This document shows positions 50,153 to 58,648 of a stretch of DNA of 64,000 bases, one piece after another (the stretch's first letter is position 1; every line of letters starts with the position of its first letter). Location of the stretch: contig NZ_CP109444.1 of assembly GCF_036227225.1 (NCBI RefSeq), positions 11,017,501-11,081,500 on the forward strand, read 5' to 3'. The position numbers and the translations under genes were made by a program. This DNA comes from Streptomyces sp. NBC_01478 (GTDB lineage: Bacteria > Actinomycetota > Actinomycetes > Streptomycetales > Streptomycetaceae). A model generated the notes under the pieces. The model saw only the letters and a program-made list of their open reading frames with translations. It was not told where the DNA came from and searched no databases.

Positions 50153-50278
50153 TCGCCGTGGTCGCCGCGGTCGCAGGGATTGTCGAGGTCGCCGGGGTCG
50201 CCGCGAAAATGTGAAGCAATTCTTACGTCCCCCTGGCCGCGGGGTCATCTCCCGTATTCCGTAGGTAGCTTGGTTCCC

Positions 50279-50310
50279 GTCGGCGGCAGCCCGTTCCTCT
50301 TGCCGCCGAC
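50279..50310 (+). other. Hairpin in the leader of the DM13 lipoprotein gene
   Basis: GTCGGCGGCA and TGCCGCCGAC form a perfect 10-base stem with a 12-base loop, 32 bases before the start codon and without a T-run. It could be a terminator for the TetR gene, an mRNA stabiliser or a translational control element. The stretch 50151-50207 before it has several GTCGCCG repeats and no gene. Confidence 0.45.
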
Positions 50311-50341
50311 TCCCAGCGGAATCAAGAACAGGAAGTTCGGC

Positions 50342-50782
50342 ATGCGGAAAATCGGGTTTGTCGGCGTGGCTCTCGTTGCCCTTTCCTTCACGCTCACGGC
50401 GTGCGGCGGGTCCGACAACAGCGACTCCACCTCGAAAGCGGCGCCCTCCATGTCGGCCTCGAAGGCGGCGATGAAGTCGGCCGACAAGTCGGGAATGTTC
50501 GCGGGGCTCAACGGCAAGAAGGTGACCGGCTCCGCGCAGGTGAGCGGCTCGGGCGTCACGCTCTCCGGCTTCGCGTCCGACGAGGGCCCGGACCTGCATG
50601 TCTACCTCACGAACGGCACGGATGAAGCCGCCGTTTCCGCAGGCAAGCAGCTCGGTGCCGTCAAGTTCGACAAGGCGTCCCAGATGTTCGAACTCAACGG
50701 CGTCGACGCGTCCATGTACAGCAACGTGGTCATCCACTGCGACAAGGCGAAGGCGGTATTCGGCGCCGCGAAACTGTCATGA
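50342..50782 (+). CDS. DM13-domain lipoprotein
   Basis: 146 residues. Signal peptide with lipobox FTLTAC (Cys21), a Ser/Lys-rich linker, then a DM13 domain: LNGKKVTGSAQVSG, DEGPDLHVYLTNG, QLGAVKFDKASQMFELNGV, SNVVIHCDKAKAVFGAAKL with the conserved Cys. DM13 domains are thought to take part in redox or electron transfer outside the membrane. GGAAG precedes the ATG. Its stop overlaps the DoxX-like start (ATGA). Confidence 0.8.
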   Translation: MRKIGFVGVALVALSFTLTACGGSDNSDSTSKAAPSMSASKAAMKSADKSGMFAGLNGKKVTGSAQVSGSGVTLSGFASDEGPDLHVYLTNGTDEAAVSAGKQLGAVKFDKASQMFELNGVDASMYSNVVIHCDKAKAVFGAAKLS

Positions 50783-51288
50783 AGTCGTCTAATTCACGCC
50801 CGACTCTGATCGCGGCGGCCCTCGCCGGCGCGATCAGAGTCACCCTCGGTGTCCTGTGGCTCCATGAAGGAACGTTGAAATACCGGGCGCATTTCGGGGC
50901 TGCGGACATCCTGCTGGTGGCGAACAGCGCGAAGTCGAACAGTAGGGTTCCGGGTTACTTCAAGAGTTTCGCGGATTTCGCACTCGCGGGCTGGCCGCAT
51001 TTCTTCGGCTTCGCGATGCCCCTGCTGGAGACATTGCTGGGAGTCGCCCTCGTCCTGGGGGTGTTCTCCCTGCCCGCCTCTTTCATGTCGGCATTCACCT
51101 TGCTGACGTACTGGAGCGCGGACCAGCTCATCACCGAATATCCGATCATGGTCGCCCTCTCGACGGTGGTCATCGCCTGGCCGCTTTTGGCCTCACATTT
51201 CTCCGTGACGACTCTCGCGGAAAGGTCCGTGGGCCGAAGGCGTCCGGACGTGGTGGTGTTCCGGGAGCCGTTCCGTCGCTGGCTCTGA
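50779..51288 (+). CDS. DoxX-like membrane protein
   Basis: 169 residues with about four membrane helices (IRVTLGVLWLHEGTLKY, FGFAMPLLETLLGVALVLGVF, FMSAFTLLTYWSADQL, IMVALSTVVIAWPLLA). LWLHEGTLKYR matches the DoxX/quinol-oxidase small-subunit pattern. Coupled to the DM13 lipoprotein by a four-base overlap, so the two may form a membrane redox unit. Convergent with the KstD-like gene 6 bases on. Confidence 0.75.
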   Translation: MKSSNSRPTLIAAALAGAIRVTLGVLWLHEGTLKYRAHFGAADILLVANSAKSNSRVPGYFKSFADFALAGWPHFFGFAMPLLETLLGVALVLGVFSLPASFMSAFTLLTYWSADQLITEYPIMVALSTVVIAWPLLASHFSVTTLAERSVGRRRPDVVVFREPFRRWL

Positions 51289-51294
51289 CGCGCG

Positions 51295-52902
51295 TCAGTC
51301 CGTGCCGCCCGCGATGTCCAGCACCGCCAGGTACGAGAACGCGACACTCGAACCGATGGGAGCCCCCGCGCCCGGGTACACGCGTCCCGTCATCGCGGCC
51401 GCGGTGTTGCCCGCCGCGTAGAGCCCCTCGATCGGCGAGCCGTCCGGGCGCAGCACCCGCGCGTGCTCGTCGATCTTCAGGCCGCCCTTGGTGCCGATGT
51501 CCGCGGGGAGGATGGTCGCGACGTAGTACGGCGGGGTGTCGAGCGGGGGGAGCAGCGGGTTGGGCGAGTCGCTCATGGGCGGCGGTGCCGGGTAGTTCAG
51601 CTCGGGCAGGGCGGGGAAACCCAGGACGTACTGAGCCATCTGGTCCCAGGGTGTCTCGCCACGATGGAACTTCTCGTCGACGCCGGTCCGCGCGTAGCCG
51701 TTGAACTCCTCGATGGTCGCGCGCAGGGCTTCCAGCGGTACGTCGATCAGCTTTGCCAACTCCTCAAGGGTGTCGGCCTTCTTCAGCGCACCCGACTCGA
51801 ACCACTCGGGGCGGACCGGCTGGTCGTAGGGGCCGCCGAAGCTGTCCCGGTCGAGCTGGCGCTGGTCGATGATCCAGTGGGCGGGGATGTGCGAGACGCC
51901 TGTGGTGGTGTGCAGGCGGACGATCTCGCGGCCCGCCTGGTCGTAGGGGCGGGTCTCGTTGACGAAGCGTTCGCCCGCCGCGTTGACCCAGATTCCGCCC
52001 CGGGTGCCCGTGTGGAAGAGCGGAAGGCCGTCCGGCCACACGAGTCCGGGCGTGAACCAGGCCGCGTCGAGCAGGTCGGTGGCGGCGCCGACCGCGATGC
52101 CTGCCTGGAGTGCGTCGCCCGTGTTGCCCGGGGCGCCGTGGGTCCACTCGCTGCCGCGCTCCGGAATCGGCTGGTACTTCTCGCGCAGCTCGCGGTTGCG
52201 CTCGAAGCCGCCGGCCGCGAGGATCACCCCGCCCGTGGCGCGGAACGTGACCTGTTCGCCGTCGCTCACCGCCTCCACGCCGACGACCCTGCCGTCCTCG
52301 ACGACGAGGCCCTCCAACGCGGTGTTGAGGCGGAGCGAGCCGTGGCCCGTCTCCAGGAACGCCGCCAACGTCCTGCCGATCAGCGCGCGGCCCCCGCCGA
52401 GGACCGGGCCTTCGTCATGGCCCCACCGCTGGGTGGGCAGGCAGGCGCGGACCAGCGGGGCGTGTTCTCCGAGTTCGGCGACGGTGACCTGCGGCGGGAA
52501 AATCGTGTGCCCGGTCGGGGACGAGCCGGTGACCGACGGATAGTAGTCCGGCACCGGGAGATGCACGAACGACTGGAACCACGGATTCTTCTCCAGCTCG
52601 TCGATCAACTCCACGCCGGCCCGCAGATAGGCATCCTGGAGCGGCTCGCGTGATGCGTCGTCGACGGTGCTGCGCAGATAGGTCCTCGCGTCCTCGACAC
52701 TGTCGTCGAGCCCGGCCCGCCGCATGGGCGCGGAACCGGGGTACCACAGACCGGAACCGGAGTAGGCGGTGGTGCCGCCCACCCGGTCCGTCTTCTCGAT
52801 GACGAGCGTCCGCAGCCCGCGTGACGCTGCCAGGTAGGCACCGACCAGACCCCCGCCCGACCCGACCACGATCACGTCGTAGACGTCCTCGTTGCTGGTC
52901 AT
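51295..52902 (-). CDS. FAD-dependent 3-ketosteroid Delta1-dehydrogenase (KstD) family protein
   Basis: 535 residues. N-terminal FAD motif VVGSGGGLVGAYLAASRG, EKTDRVGGTTAYSGSGLW, and the family's C-terminal block YVATILPADIGTKGGLKID, LYAAGNTAAAMTGRVYPGAGAPIGSSVAFSYLA. This is the layout of KstD and related 3-oxosteroid dehydrogenases, which introduce a double bond in ring A. ATG at 52902 has GAGGAGGT just upstream. Divergent from the hydratase-aldolase operon. Substrate could be another cyclic ketone, but steroid-like is most likely. Confidence 0.82.
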   Translation of the reverse strand: MTSNEDVYDVIVVGSGGGLVGAYLAASRGLRTLVIEKTDRVGGTTAYSGSGLWYPGSAPMRRAGLDDSVEDARTYLRSTVDDASREPLQDAYLRAGVELIDELEKNPWFQSFVHLPVPDYYPSVTGSSPTGHTIFPPQVTVAELGEHAPLVRACLPTQRWGHDEGPVLGGGRALIGRTLAAFLETGHGSLRLNTALEGLVVEDGRVVGVEAVSDGEQVTFRATGGVILAAGGFERNRELREKYQPIPERGSEWTHGAPGNTGDALQAGIAVGAATDLLDAAWFTPGLVWPDGLPLFHTGTRGGIWVNAAGERFVNETRPYDQAGREIVRLHTTTGVSHIPAHWIIDQRQLDRDSFGGPYDQPVRPEWFESGALKKADTLEELAKLIDVPLEALRATIEEFNGYARTGVDEKFHRGETPWDQMAQYVLGFPALPELNYPAPPPMSDSPNPLLPPLDTPPYYVATILPADIGTKGGLKIDEHARVLRPDGSPIEGLYAAGNTAAAMTGRVYPGAGAPIGSSVAFSYLAVLDIAGGTD

Positions 52903-53017
52903 CCTGACCTCCTCAGGTGTGCTGACGCTTCTCGACGGCCGAGCGCGGCTCAACGCCACAACCTCTCGCAATGTGCCGGCGACGGTATCGAGCCAACTGC
53001 GCGGCTCCGCCCCGGTA

Positions 53018-53032
53018 TCTCGCTGAGCGAGA
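53018..53032. promoter_or_regulatory. Palindrome between KstD-like gene and hydratase operon
   Basis: TCTCGCTGAGCGAGA is a perfect 15-base palindrome around a central G, about 115 bases from each start. Candidate operator for the IclR-type or KstR-like regulator; no second copy found in the window. Confidence 0.45.
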
Positions 53033-53145
53033 CGGTTCGTCCATGCCCGAGTCCACCCCGGATCCAGTCCCGGTGAGCGGAACGCGCGTGACCGTGATCG
53101 GGCGGCGATGCCCAGGCTGGAGACCATCACGAGGTGAGGATGCGA

Positions 53146-54003
53146 ATGACAGACGTTTGGGAACCGAGGGCGGTGGCGGACCGCGAGGCGGCGGTGACCG
53201 AGGCGGTCGCACGACTGACGCGCGCGGCCCGTGATCGTCAACCGTGCGCTCCCGTACGGGACTTGCTCGGCGCCACCGACATCAGCCTCGCCTACGCCGT
53301 CCAACAACGCATCGTGGCCGACCGGATCGCCGCCGGAGCACGGGTCGTCGGCCGCAAGATCGGACTCACCTCGGAGTCGGTGCAGCGCCAAGTCGGCGTC
53401 GACCGGCCCGACTTCGGTGTGCTGCTGGCCGACATGGACGTCAGCGCGCTGCCGGCCGTGCCGAGCGGACGGCTGCTGCAGCCCAGGGTCGAGGCCGAGA
53501 TCGCGTTCGTCCTCGCCGACGACCTCGACGACGGCGTCCTCGACATCGAGCGGGTCCGGTCCGCCGTCGCGTACGCGGTCGCCGCGCTGGAGATCGTGGA
53601 CAGCCGGGTCGCCGACTGGGACATCGCGATCACCGACACCGTCGCCGACAACGCGTCCAGCGGACTGTTCGTACTCGGCGGCGAGCGGGTCGAGTTGAAG
53701 GCGTTCGAACCCCGGGACGTGACGATGCGGCTGTACGCCGACGGGAAGCTCGCCTCGGAGGGCGACGGCACGGCCTGCCTCGGCGATCCCCTTGCCGCGC
53801 TGCTGTGGCTGGCGCGCACCGCCCGGGAGTTCGGTGACCCGCTGCGGGCCGGCCAGGTCGTGCTCTCCGGAGCGCTGGGTCCGCTCGTCCCCACCCCGCC
53901 AGGAGTCACCGTACGGGCCGAGATGTCCGGCCTCGGCACGGTGACCGCGACGTTCTCGGCCAACGAACCGGACTCATCGGACTCTTCGAAGGAACAGGGA
54001 TGA
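53146..54003 (+). CDS. 2-keto-4-pentenoate hydratase, HsaE/MhpD-like
   Basis: 285 residues of the fumarylacetoacetate hydrolase superfamily. [38 protein letters not shown] with metal-binding Glu residues, EIVDSR and [14 protein letters not shown] are typical. It hydrates the 2-hydroxydienoate released by the HsaD-like hydrolase to a 4-hydroxy-2-oxo acid. ATG at 53146 (MTDVWEP) has GAGG 6 bases upstream; in-frame starts at 53134 and 53140 are possible. The stop overlaps the next start (ATGA). Confidence 0.88.
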   Translation: MTDVWEPRAVADREAAVTEAVARLTRAARDRQPCAPVRDLLGATDISLAYAVQQRIVADRIAAGARVVGRKIGLTSESVQRQVGVDRPDFGVLLADMDVSALPAVPSGRLLQPRVEAEIAFVLADDLDDGVLDIERVRSAVAYAVAALEIVDSRVADWDIAITDTVADNASSGLFVLGGERVELKAFEPRDVTMRLYADGKLASEGDGTACLGDPLAALLWLARTAREFGDPLRAGQVVLSGALGPLVPTPPGVTVRAEMSGLGTVTATFSANEPDSSDSSKEQG

Positions 54004-54950
54004 CGAAGACCAAGGTGGCCATCATCGGTTCCGGCAACATCGGGACCGACCTGATGATCAAGGTGCTGCGGCTGTCCGACACCCTGGAGATGGCCGCGAT
54101 GGTGGGCATCGACCCGGACTCGGACGGCCTCGCCCGCGCCGCGCGCCTGAAGGTGCCCACCACCCACGAGGGCGTGGACGGGCTGATCCGGATGGACGGC
54201 TTCGACGACATCGAGATCGTCTTCGACGCCACGTCCGCGAAGGCGCACGTCGAGAACGCCAAGCGCCTCGCCCCGTACGGCAAACGGCTCGTCGACCTCA
54301 CCCCCGCCGCCATCGGACCGTACGTCGTGCCGCCGGTGAACCTCGACGAGCACGTGGCCAACGATGTCGACAACCTCAACCTGGTCACCTGCGGCGGCCA
54401 GGCCACCATCCCGATCGTGCACGCGGTCAGCCGGATCACACCGGTGCCCTACGCCGAGATCGTCGCCTCCATCGCCTCGAAGTCGGCCGGGCCCGGAACC
54501 CGCGCCAACATCGACGAGTTCACGGAGACCACCTCCGCCGCGATCGAGAAGGTGGGCGGTGCCCAGCGCGGCAAGGCGATCATCGTGCTGAACCCGGCCG
54601 AGCCGCCGCTGATCATGCGGGACACCGTGTACTGCCTGATCGGCGACGCCGATCACGAGACGGTCCGAGCCTCCGTGGAGGGCATGGTGGACGCGGTCGC
54701 CGAGTACGTGCCCGGCTACCGGCTCAAGCAACAGGTGCAGTTCACCCCGATCCCGGCCGGTGATCCGGTCCACACCCTCTTCAGCGGCGACGCCTCCGAG
54801 GTCACCACCAAGGTGTCCGTGTTCCTCGAAGTCGAGGGCGCCGCCCACTACTTGCCCGCCTACGCGGGCAACCTCGACATCATTACCTCGGCCGCTCTGC
54901 GGGTCGCCGAGCGCATCGCCCAGCGCTTCTCCACGGAGGTGACCCGATGA
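54000..54950 (+). CDS. Acylating acetaldehyde/propionaldehyde dehydrogenase, HsaG/DmpF-like
   Basis: 316 residues. Rossmann motif [17 protein letters not shown], catalytic Cys131 in [18 protein letters not shown], and a C-terminal [20 protein letters not shown]. It converts the aldehyde channelled from the aldolase to acetyl- or propionyl-CoA using NAD+ and CoA. Overlaps both neighbours by ATGA, consistent with the known aldolase-dehydrogenase complex. Confidence 0.92.
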   Translation: MTKTKVAIIGSGNIGTDLMIKVLRLSDTLEMAAMVGIDPDSDGLARAARLKVPTTHEGVDGLIRMDGFDDIEIVFDATSAKAHVENAKRLAPYGKRLVDLTPAAIGPYVVPPVNLDEHVANDVDNLNLVTCGGQATIPIVHAVSRITPVPYAEIVASIASKSAGPGTRANIDEFTETTSAAIEKVGGAQRGKAIIVLNPAEPPLIMRDTVYCLIGDADHETVRASVEGMVDAVAEYVPGYRLKQQVQFTPIPAGDPVHTLFSGDASEVTTKVSVFLEVEGAAHYLPAYAGNLDIITSAALRVAERIAQRFSTEVTR

Positions 54951-55957
54951 CCGCCAGGCTCTATGTGCAGGACGTCACCCTCCGGGACGGCATGCACGCC
55001 ATCCGGCACCGGATCACGCCCGCGAACGTGGCCGCCATCAGCGCGGCCCTGGACCAGGCGGGCGTGGACGCCATCGAGGTCGCCCACGGCGACGGACTGT
55101 CCGGCGGCAGCCTCAACTACGGCCCCGGCAGCAACACCGACTGGGAATGGATCGAGGCCGCGGCCGGCGCCATCCACCGGGCGACGCTGACGTCCCTGCT
55201 GCTGCCCGGCATCGGCACCATCGCCGAACTCAAGCAGGCCTACTCCCTCGGCGTCCGCTCGGTCCGCGTCGCCACCCACTGCACCGAGGCCGACGTGGCC
55301 GCCCAGCACATCGCCACCGCGCGCGAACTCGGCATGGACGTCTCCGGCTTCCTGATGATGGCCCACATGACCGACCCCGCCGAACTCGCCCGCCAGGCAC
55401 GGCTGATGGAGTCCTACGGCGCGCACTGCGTGTACGTCACGGACTCCGGCGGCCGGCTGACCATGGACGGCGTGCGCGACCGTATCCGCGCCTACCGGGA
55501 CGTGCTCGACCCGGACACCCAGATCGGCATCCACGCGCACGAGAACCTCTCGCTGTCGGTCGCCAACTCCGTTACGGCGGTGGAGGAGGGCGTGACCCGG
55601 GTCGACGCGTCCCTCGCCGGACAGGGCGCGGGCGCCGGCAACTGCCCGATCGAACCGTTCATCGCCGTCGCCAACCTCCTTGGCTGGAAGCACGGTTGCG
55701 ACCTGTTCGCGCTCCAGGACGCCGCCGACGACCTGGTCCGCCCGCTCCAGGACCGGCCGGTGCGCGTCGACCGGGAGACCCTCACGCTCGGCTACGCGGG
55801 CGCCTACTCCAGCTTCCTGCGGCACGCCGAGACGGCGGCCGGACAGTACGGTCTGGACGCGCGCACCATCCTCCAGGAGGTGGGCAGGCGGGGGCTGGTG
55901 GGCGGGCAGGAGGACATGATCGTGGACATCGCGCTGGACCTCACGCGCGGCTGCTGA
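54947..55957 (+). CDS. dmpG: 4-hydroxy-2-oxovalerate aldolase, HsaF/DmpG-like
   Basis: 336 residues, DRE-TIM aldolase. [11 protein letters not shown] supplies Arg13, Asp14 and His21; [13 protein letters not shown] supplies metal-binding His residues; [15 protein letters not shown] is the substrate loop. It splits 4-hydroxy-2-oxo acids to pyruvate and an aldehyde for the coupled dehydrogenase. Last gene of the HsaE-G-F-type operon and followed by a GC-rich hairpin. Confidence 0.93.
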   Translation: MTARLYVQDVTLRDGMHAIRHRITPANVAAISAALDQAGVDAIEVAHGDGLSGGSLNYGPGSNTDWEWIEAAAGAIHRATLTSLLLPGIGTIAELKQAYSLGVRSVRVATHCTEADVAAQHIATARELGMDVSGFLMMAHMTDPAELARQARLMESYGAHCVYVTDSGGRLTMDGVRDRIRAYRDVLDPDTQIGIHAHENLSLSVANSVTAVEEGVTRVDASLAGQGAGAGNCPIEPFIAVANLLGWKHGCDLFALQDAADDLVRPLQDRPVRVDRETLTLGYAGAYSSFLRHAETAAGQYGLDARTILQEVGRRGLVGGQEDMIVDIALDLTRGC

Positions 55958-55971
55958 GCCCGCGTTCCAGT

Positions 55972-56010
55972 AGCGTCGCTTCCCGGTCCACAGGCCGGGG
56001 GCGGCGCTTT
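55972..56010 (+). terminator. Hairpin after the aldolase gene
   Basis: AGCGTCGCTTCCCGG pairs with CCGGGGGCGGCGCT (several G-T pairs) around a short loop, followed by TTT. Ends the hydratase-dehydrogenase-aldolase operon. Confidence 0.5.
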
Positions 56011-56016
56011 CGCGCG

Positions 56017-56044
56017 TTGATTAGACCGGGCGTACCAATAAACT
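56017..56044 (+). promoter_or_regulatory. Promoter with diverged ACCG-type operator (IclR gene)
   Basis: TTGATT (56017-56022), 16-base spacer AGACCGGGCGTACCAA, TAAACT (56039-56044). The spacer begins AGACCG as at 15497 but the second arm is degenerate. Predicted start near 56051. Confidence 0.5.
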
Positions 56045-56139
56045 CGTGCACGCCTCTTGGCCCGCGTCCGACGCCGTTGATACGTTGACGACGGCGCCGA
56101 ACTAGAATTGATTTCAGTTTGAGCAGAGAGGCATTGACG

Positions 56140-56964
56140 ATGACGTCTGCCCTTCGCCTGGAACCGCGATACGAGGCCGACCGGCATGCGCTGCCACCGT
56201 CGATGATGGAGCGCGTCACGCTGATCATGGACCTCTTCGAGCGGCCCCAGACACACCTCACCCTCGAAGTGGTGTCCCGCCGGACCCACCTCCCGCGCTC
56301 CACCACCCACCGGATCCTCGACCAACTGGTGCGCCTGGACTGGCTGCACCACACGGTCGCCGGGTACGCGCTGGGGCCGCGCGCGCTCGGTCTCGGCGGG
56401 CGGGAGATCGGGCACAGCACGCTGCGCGCGGCGGCCGCGCCCCAACTCCTCGACCTGGCCGTCCGGACGAAGATGGTCGTCCATCTCGCCGTCCTCGACG
56501 GCCCGGAGATCTACTACCTCGACAAGATCGGCGGCCGGGCCGCGGTCGACATCCCCTCCCGCGTCGGCGGGCGGGCGGTCGCCCACTGCACCGGGCTGGG
56601 GAAGGCGATGCTCGCCTGGCTGAGCCCGGAGGAGATCGACGCCCGGTACCAGCAGTCGATGGAGTGCCGCACCTCGCACAGCATCGGCCGACTCGACCTG
56701 CTCCACCGGGAGTTGAGCACGGTACGCCGACGCAACGGGCTGGCGATCGACCGGGGCGAGTGTTTCCCCGACCTGGGCTGCGTCGGCCTCGCCCTGCGCG
56801 GACCCGACGGTCCGATCGGCGCGATCTCGGTCGTCGGCGACGGACGGGCCCCGCTGGAACTGGTCGCTCCGCTGGTCGTCAACGCCGTACGGGCCGTGTC
56901 CGAGGAGCTGTTCGGGGGCGGGGAGTCGTATCGGCGGGACGTGCCGGAGGCGGTGACCTTGTAA
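56140..56964 (+). CDS. IclR-family regulator
   Basis: 274 residues. Winged HTH about residues 22-80 (ERVTLIMDLFERPQ, LTLEVVSRRTHLPRSTTHRIL) and a C-terminal IclR effector domain with YLDKIGGRAAVDIPSRVGGR, HCTGLGKAMLAWL and DRGECFPDLGCVGLAL. ATG at 56140 has AGAGAGG 8 bases upstream, preferred over TTG 56119. Located just after the hydratase-aldolase operon, whose expression it may control; IclR proteins often govern aromatic catabolic operons. Confidence 0.85.
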   Translation: MTSALRLEPRYEADRHALPPSMMERVTLIMDLFERPQTHLTLEVVSRRTHLPRSTTHRILDQLVRLDWLHHTVAGYALGPRALGLGGREIGHSTLRAAAAPQLLDLAVRTKMVVHLAVLDGPEIYYLDKIGGRAAVDIPSRVGGRAVAHCTGLGKAMLAWLSPEEIDARYQQSMECRTSHSIGRLDLLHRELSTVRRRNGLAIDRGECFPDLGCVGLALRGPDGPIGAISVVGDGRAPLELVAPLVVNAVRAVSEELFGGGESYRRDVPEAVTL

Positions 56965-56975
56965 GCGGGTGGTGG

Positions 56976-57875
56976 TCAGGCCGCCGTGGGGTGCACGGAG
57001 AGCAGGTCCGCGAGGTCGACGCGGGCCAGGAAGTCGCGCCGGATGCGGTCGGCCACGACGGAGACCGCCTCGGAACCGTCGTCGGCCGGGTCGATGTGCA
57101 CCCGGTACGGGCGCTGCCCCGAGGGGAGTGCGACGATGCGGGCGATCTCGTCGGAGACCAGCGAGGCGTCCGCGCCCTCGGGTGCCAACGCGGCGAGTTT
57201 CTCCGCGACTTGGGTCATCAGGCCGGCGTACCGCGTCTCGTACTCCGCCGCGACGACGCCGTCCGCCGGATGCCCGGCGTGCGCGAAGTGGTTCGTGCCG
57301 CTGGTGAACGAACCCGGTACCACGATGGAGGTCTCCACGCCCCAGCGGGCCAGCTCGGCCGCGTAACTGGCGGCGAGGGAGTCCATCGCGGCCTTGGCGG
57401 CGAAGTACGGCGCCAGATACGGCGGGGTGCCGCCCTTCACGCTCGAACTCGACACCCAGATCACCAGACCCCGGCCTGCCTTGCGCAGGTGGGGCAGCGC
57501 GGCGCGGTTGACGCGCTGGGTGGAGAGGACGTTGACGTCGTACAGCTCGGCGAGCTGCTCGGGCGTGAAGGCCTCGGCCGGTCCGGTGACCATGTGGCCG
57601 GCGTTGTGGATCAGGACGTCGATGCGGCCGTGCTCGGCGAGGACGCGGTCGATCGCCGCGTCGACGGAGTCCTGCGCGTTGACGTCGAGTTCTATGGAGC
57701 GCAGGTCGACGCCGTGGTCCTTGCTGTAGTCGGCGGCGGCCTGAACCTGGGGCGCGTTCCGGGTGGTGGTGTTGCGCATTCCGGCGTAGACGGTGTCGCC
57801 CTTGTCCGCGAGGGTGCGGGCGGTGAGGGCGCCGAAACCGCTGGAGGCGCCGGTGATCACGACGATGTTGCTCAT
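56976..57875 (-). CDS. SDR family oxidoreductase
   Basis: 299 residues: TGASSGFGALTARTLA, HNAGHMVTGPAEAF, WVSSSSVKGGTPPYLAPYFAAKAA with YxxxK, and GVETSIVVPGSFTSGT. Longer than a basic SDR through a C-terminal extension. ATG at 57875 has AAGGAG 8 bases upstream. Third gene of a minus-strand set TetR-SDR-SDR that appears separate from the catabolic region. Confidence 0.8.
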   Translation of the reverse strand: MSNIVVITGASSGFGALTARTLADKGDTVYAGMRNTTTRNAPQVQAAADYSKDHGVDLRSIELDVNAQDSVDAAIDRVLAEHGRIDVLIHNAGHMVTGPAEAFTPEQLAELYDVNVLSTQRVNRAALPHLRKAGRGLVIWVSSSSVKGGTPPYLAPYFAAKAAMDSLAASYAAELARWGVETSIVVPGSFTSGTNHFAHAGHPADGVVAAEYETRYAGLMTQVAEKLAALAPEGADASLVSDEIARIVALPSGQRPYRVHIDPADDGSEAVSVVADRIRRDFLARVDLADLLSVHPTAA

Positions 57876-57904
57876 GGGATTCACTCCTTGCAGAGGGGGG
57901 AGGC

Positions 57905-58648
57905 TCAGGCCAGCCCGCCGTTGGCGAACAGCACCTGGCCGTTGATCCAGCGGGCCGGACCGGCGAGGAACGCGACCGACTCCGCGATGTCGTCCGGGGT
58001 GCCCAGGCGCTCCAGCGGGGCGGCCTTGGCGAGGTTCTCGATCGTCGTGTCGTCCTTGCCGTTCAGGAACAGGGGGGTCGCGGTGGGGCCGGGGGCGACG
58101 GCGTTCACGGTGATGTCCTTGCCGCGGAGTTCGCGGGCCAGGACGAGGGTCATCGCCTCGACCGCGGCCTTGCTCGCCACATAGCCGCCGTACGTCGGGA
58201 ACTTCGTGCGGGTGACGGTGGTGGAGAAGTTGATGATCGCGCCGCCCGCGCGCACCCGGCGGGCCGCCTGCTGGGAGACGACGAACGTGCCGCGGATGTT
58301 GGTGCGGTGCATACGGTCGAGGTCGTCGAGGTCCAGGGTGGCGATGGGGGACAGGGCCATGATCCCGGCGGTGTTCACGACCACGTCGAGGCCGCCGAAC
58401 TCCGCCTCGACCGCGTCGAACGCGGCGGACATCGCGTCCTCGTCGGCCACGTCTCCGCCGACCGGTATCGCCCTGCCGCCGGCCGCGACGATCGCGGCGA
58501 CCGTCTCGTCGGCCTTCGCCTTGTTGCCGGCGTAGTGCACGCCGACCGCGATGCCGTCCTTGGCCAGCCGTTCGGCGACCGCGCGGCCGATGCCGCCGGA
58601 ACCGCCGGTGACCAGGGCGACGCGGGTGGTGGTCTCGGTGTCAGTCAT
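57905..58648 (-). CDS. SDR family oxidoreductase
   Basis: 247 residues: TGGSGGIGRAVAERL, VNTAGIMALSPI (NTAG instead of NNAG), NFSTTVTRTKFPTYGGYVASKAA with YxxxK, and GPARWINGQVLFANGGLA. Similar to 3-oxoacyl-ACP reductase-like SDRs often repressed by an adjacent TetR. Its start overlaps the end of the TetR gene by 8 bases, so they are co-translated. Confidence 0.82.
   Translation of the reverse strand: MTDTETTTRVALVTGGSGGIGRAVAERLAKDGIAVGVHYAGNKAKADETVAAIVAAGGRAIPVGGDVADEDAMSAAFDAVEAEFGGLDVVVNTAGIMALSPIATLDLDDLDRMHRTNIRGTFVVSQQAARRVRAGGAIINFSTTVTRTKFPTYGGYVASKAAVEAMTLVLARELRGKDITVNAVAPGPTATPLFLNGKDDTTIENLAKAAPLERLGTPDDIAESVAFLAGPARWINGQVLFANGGLA

Noticed and set aside
50151..50207. Run of GTCGCCG-like repeats after a TetR gene, possible repeat array
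   Set aside because: Too short and irregular for CRISPR or a functional array; likely GC-rich drift. No CRISPR or cas gene is in the window.
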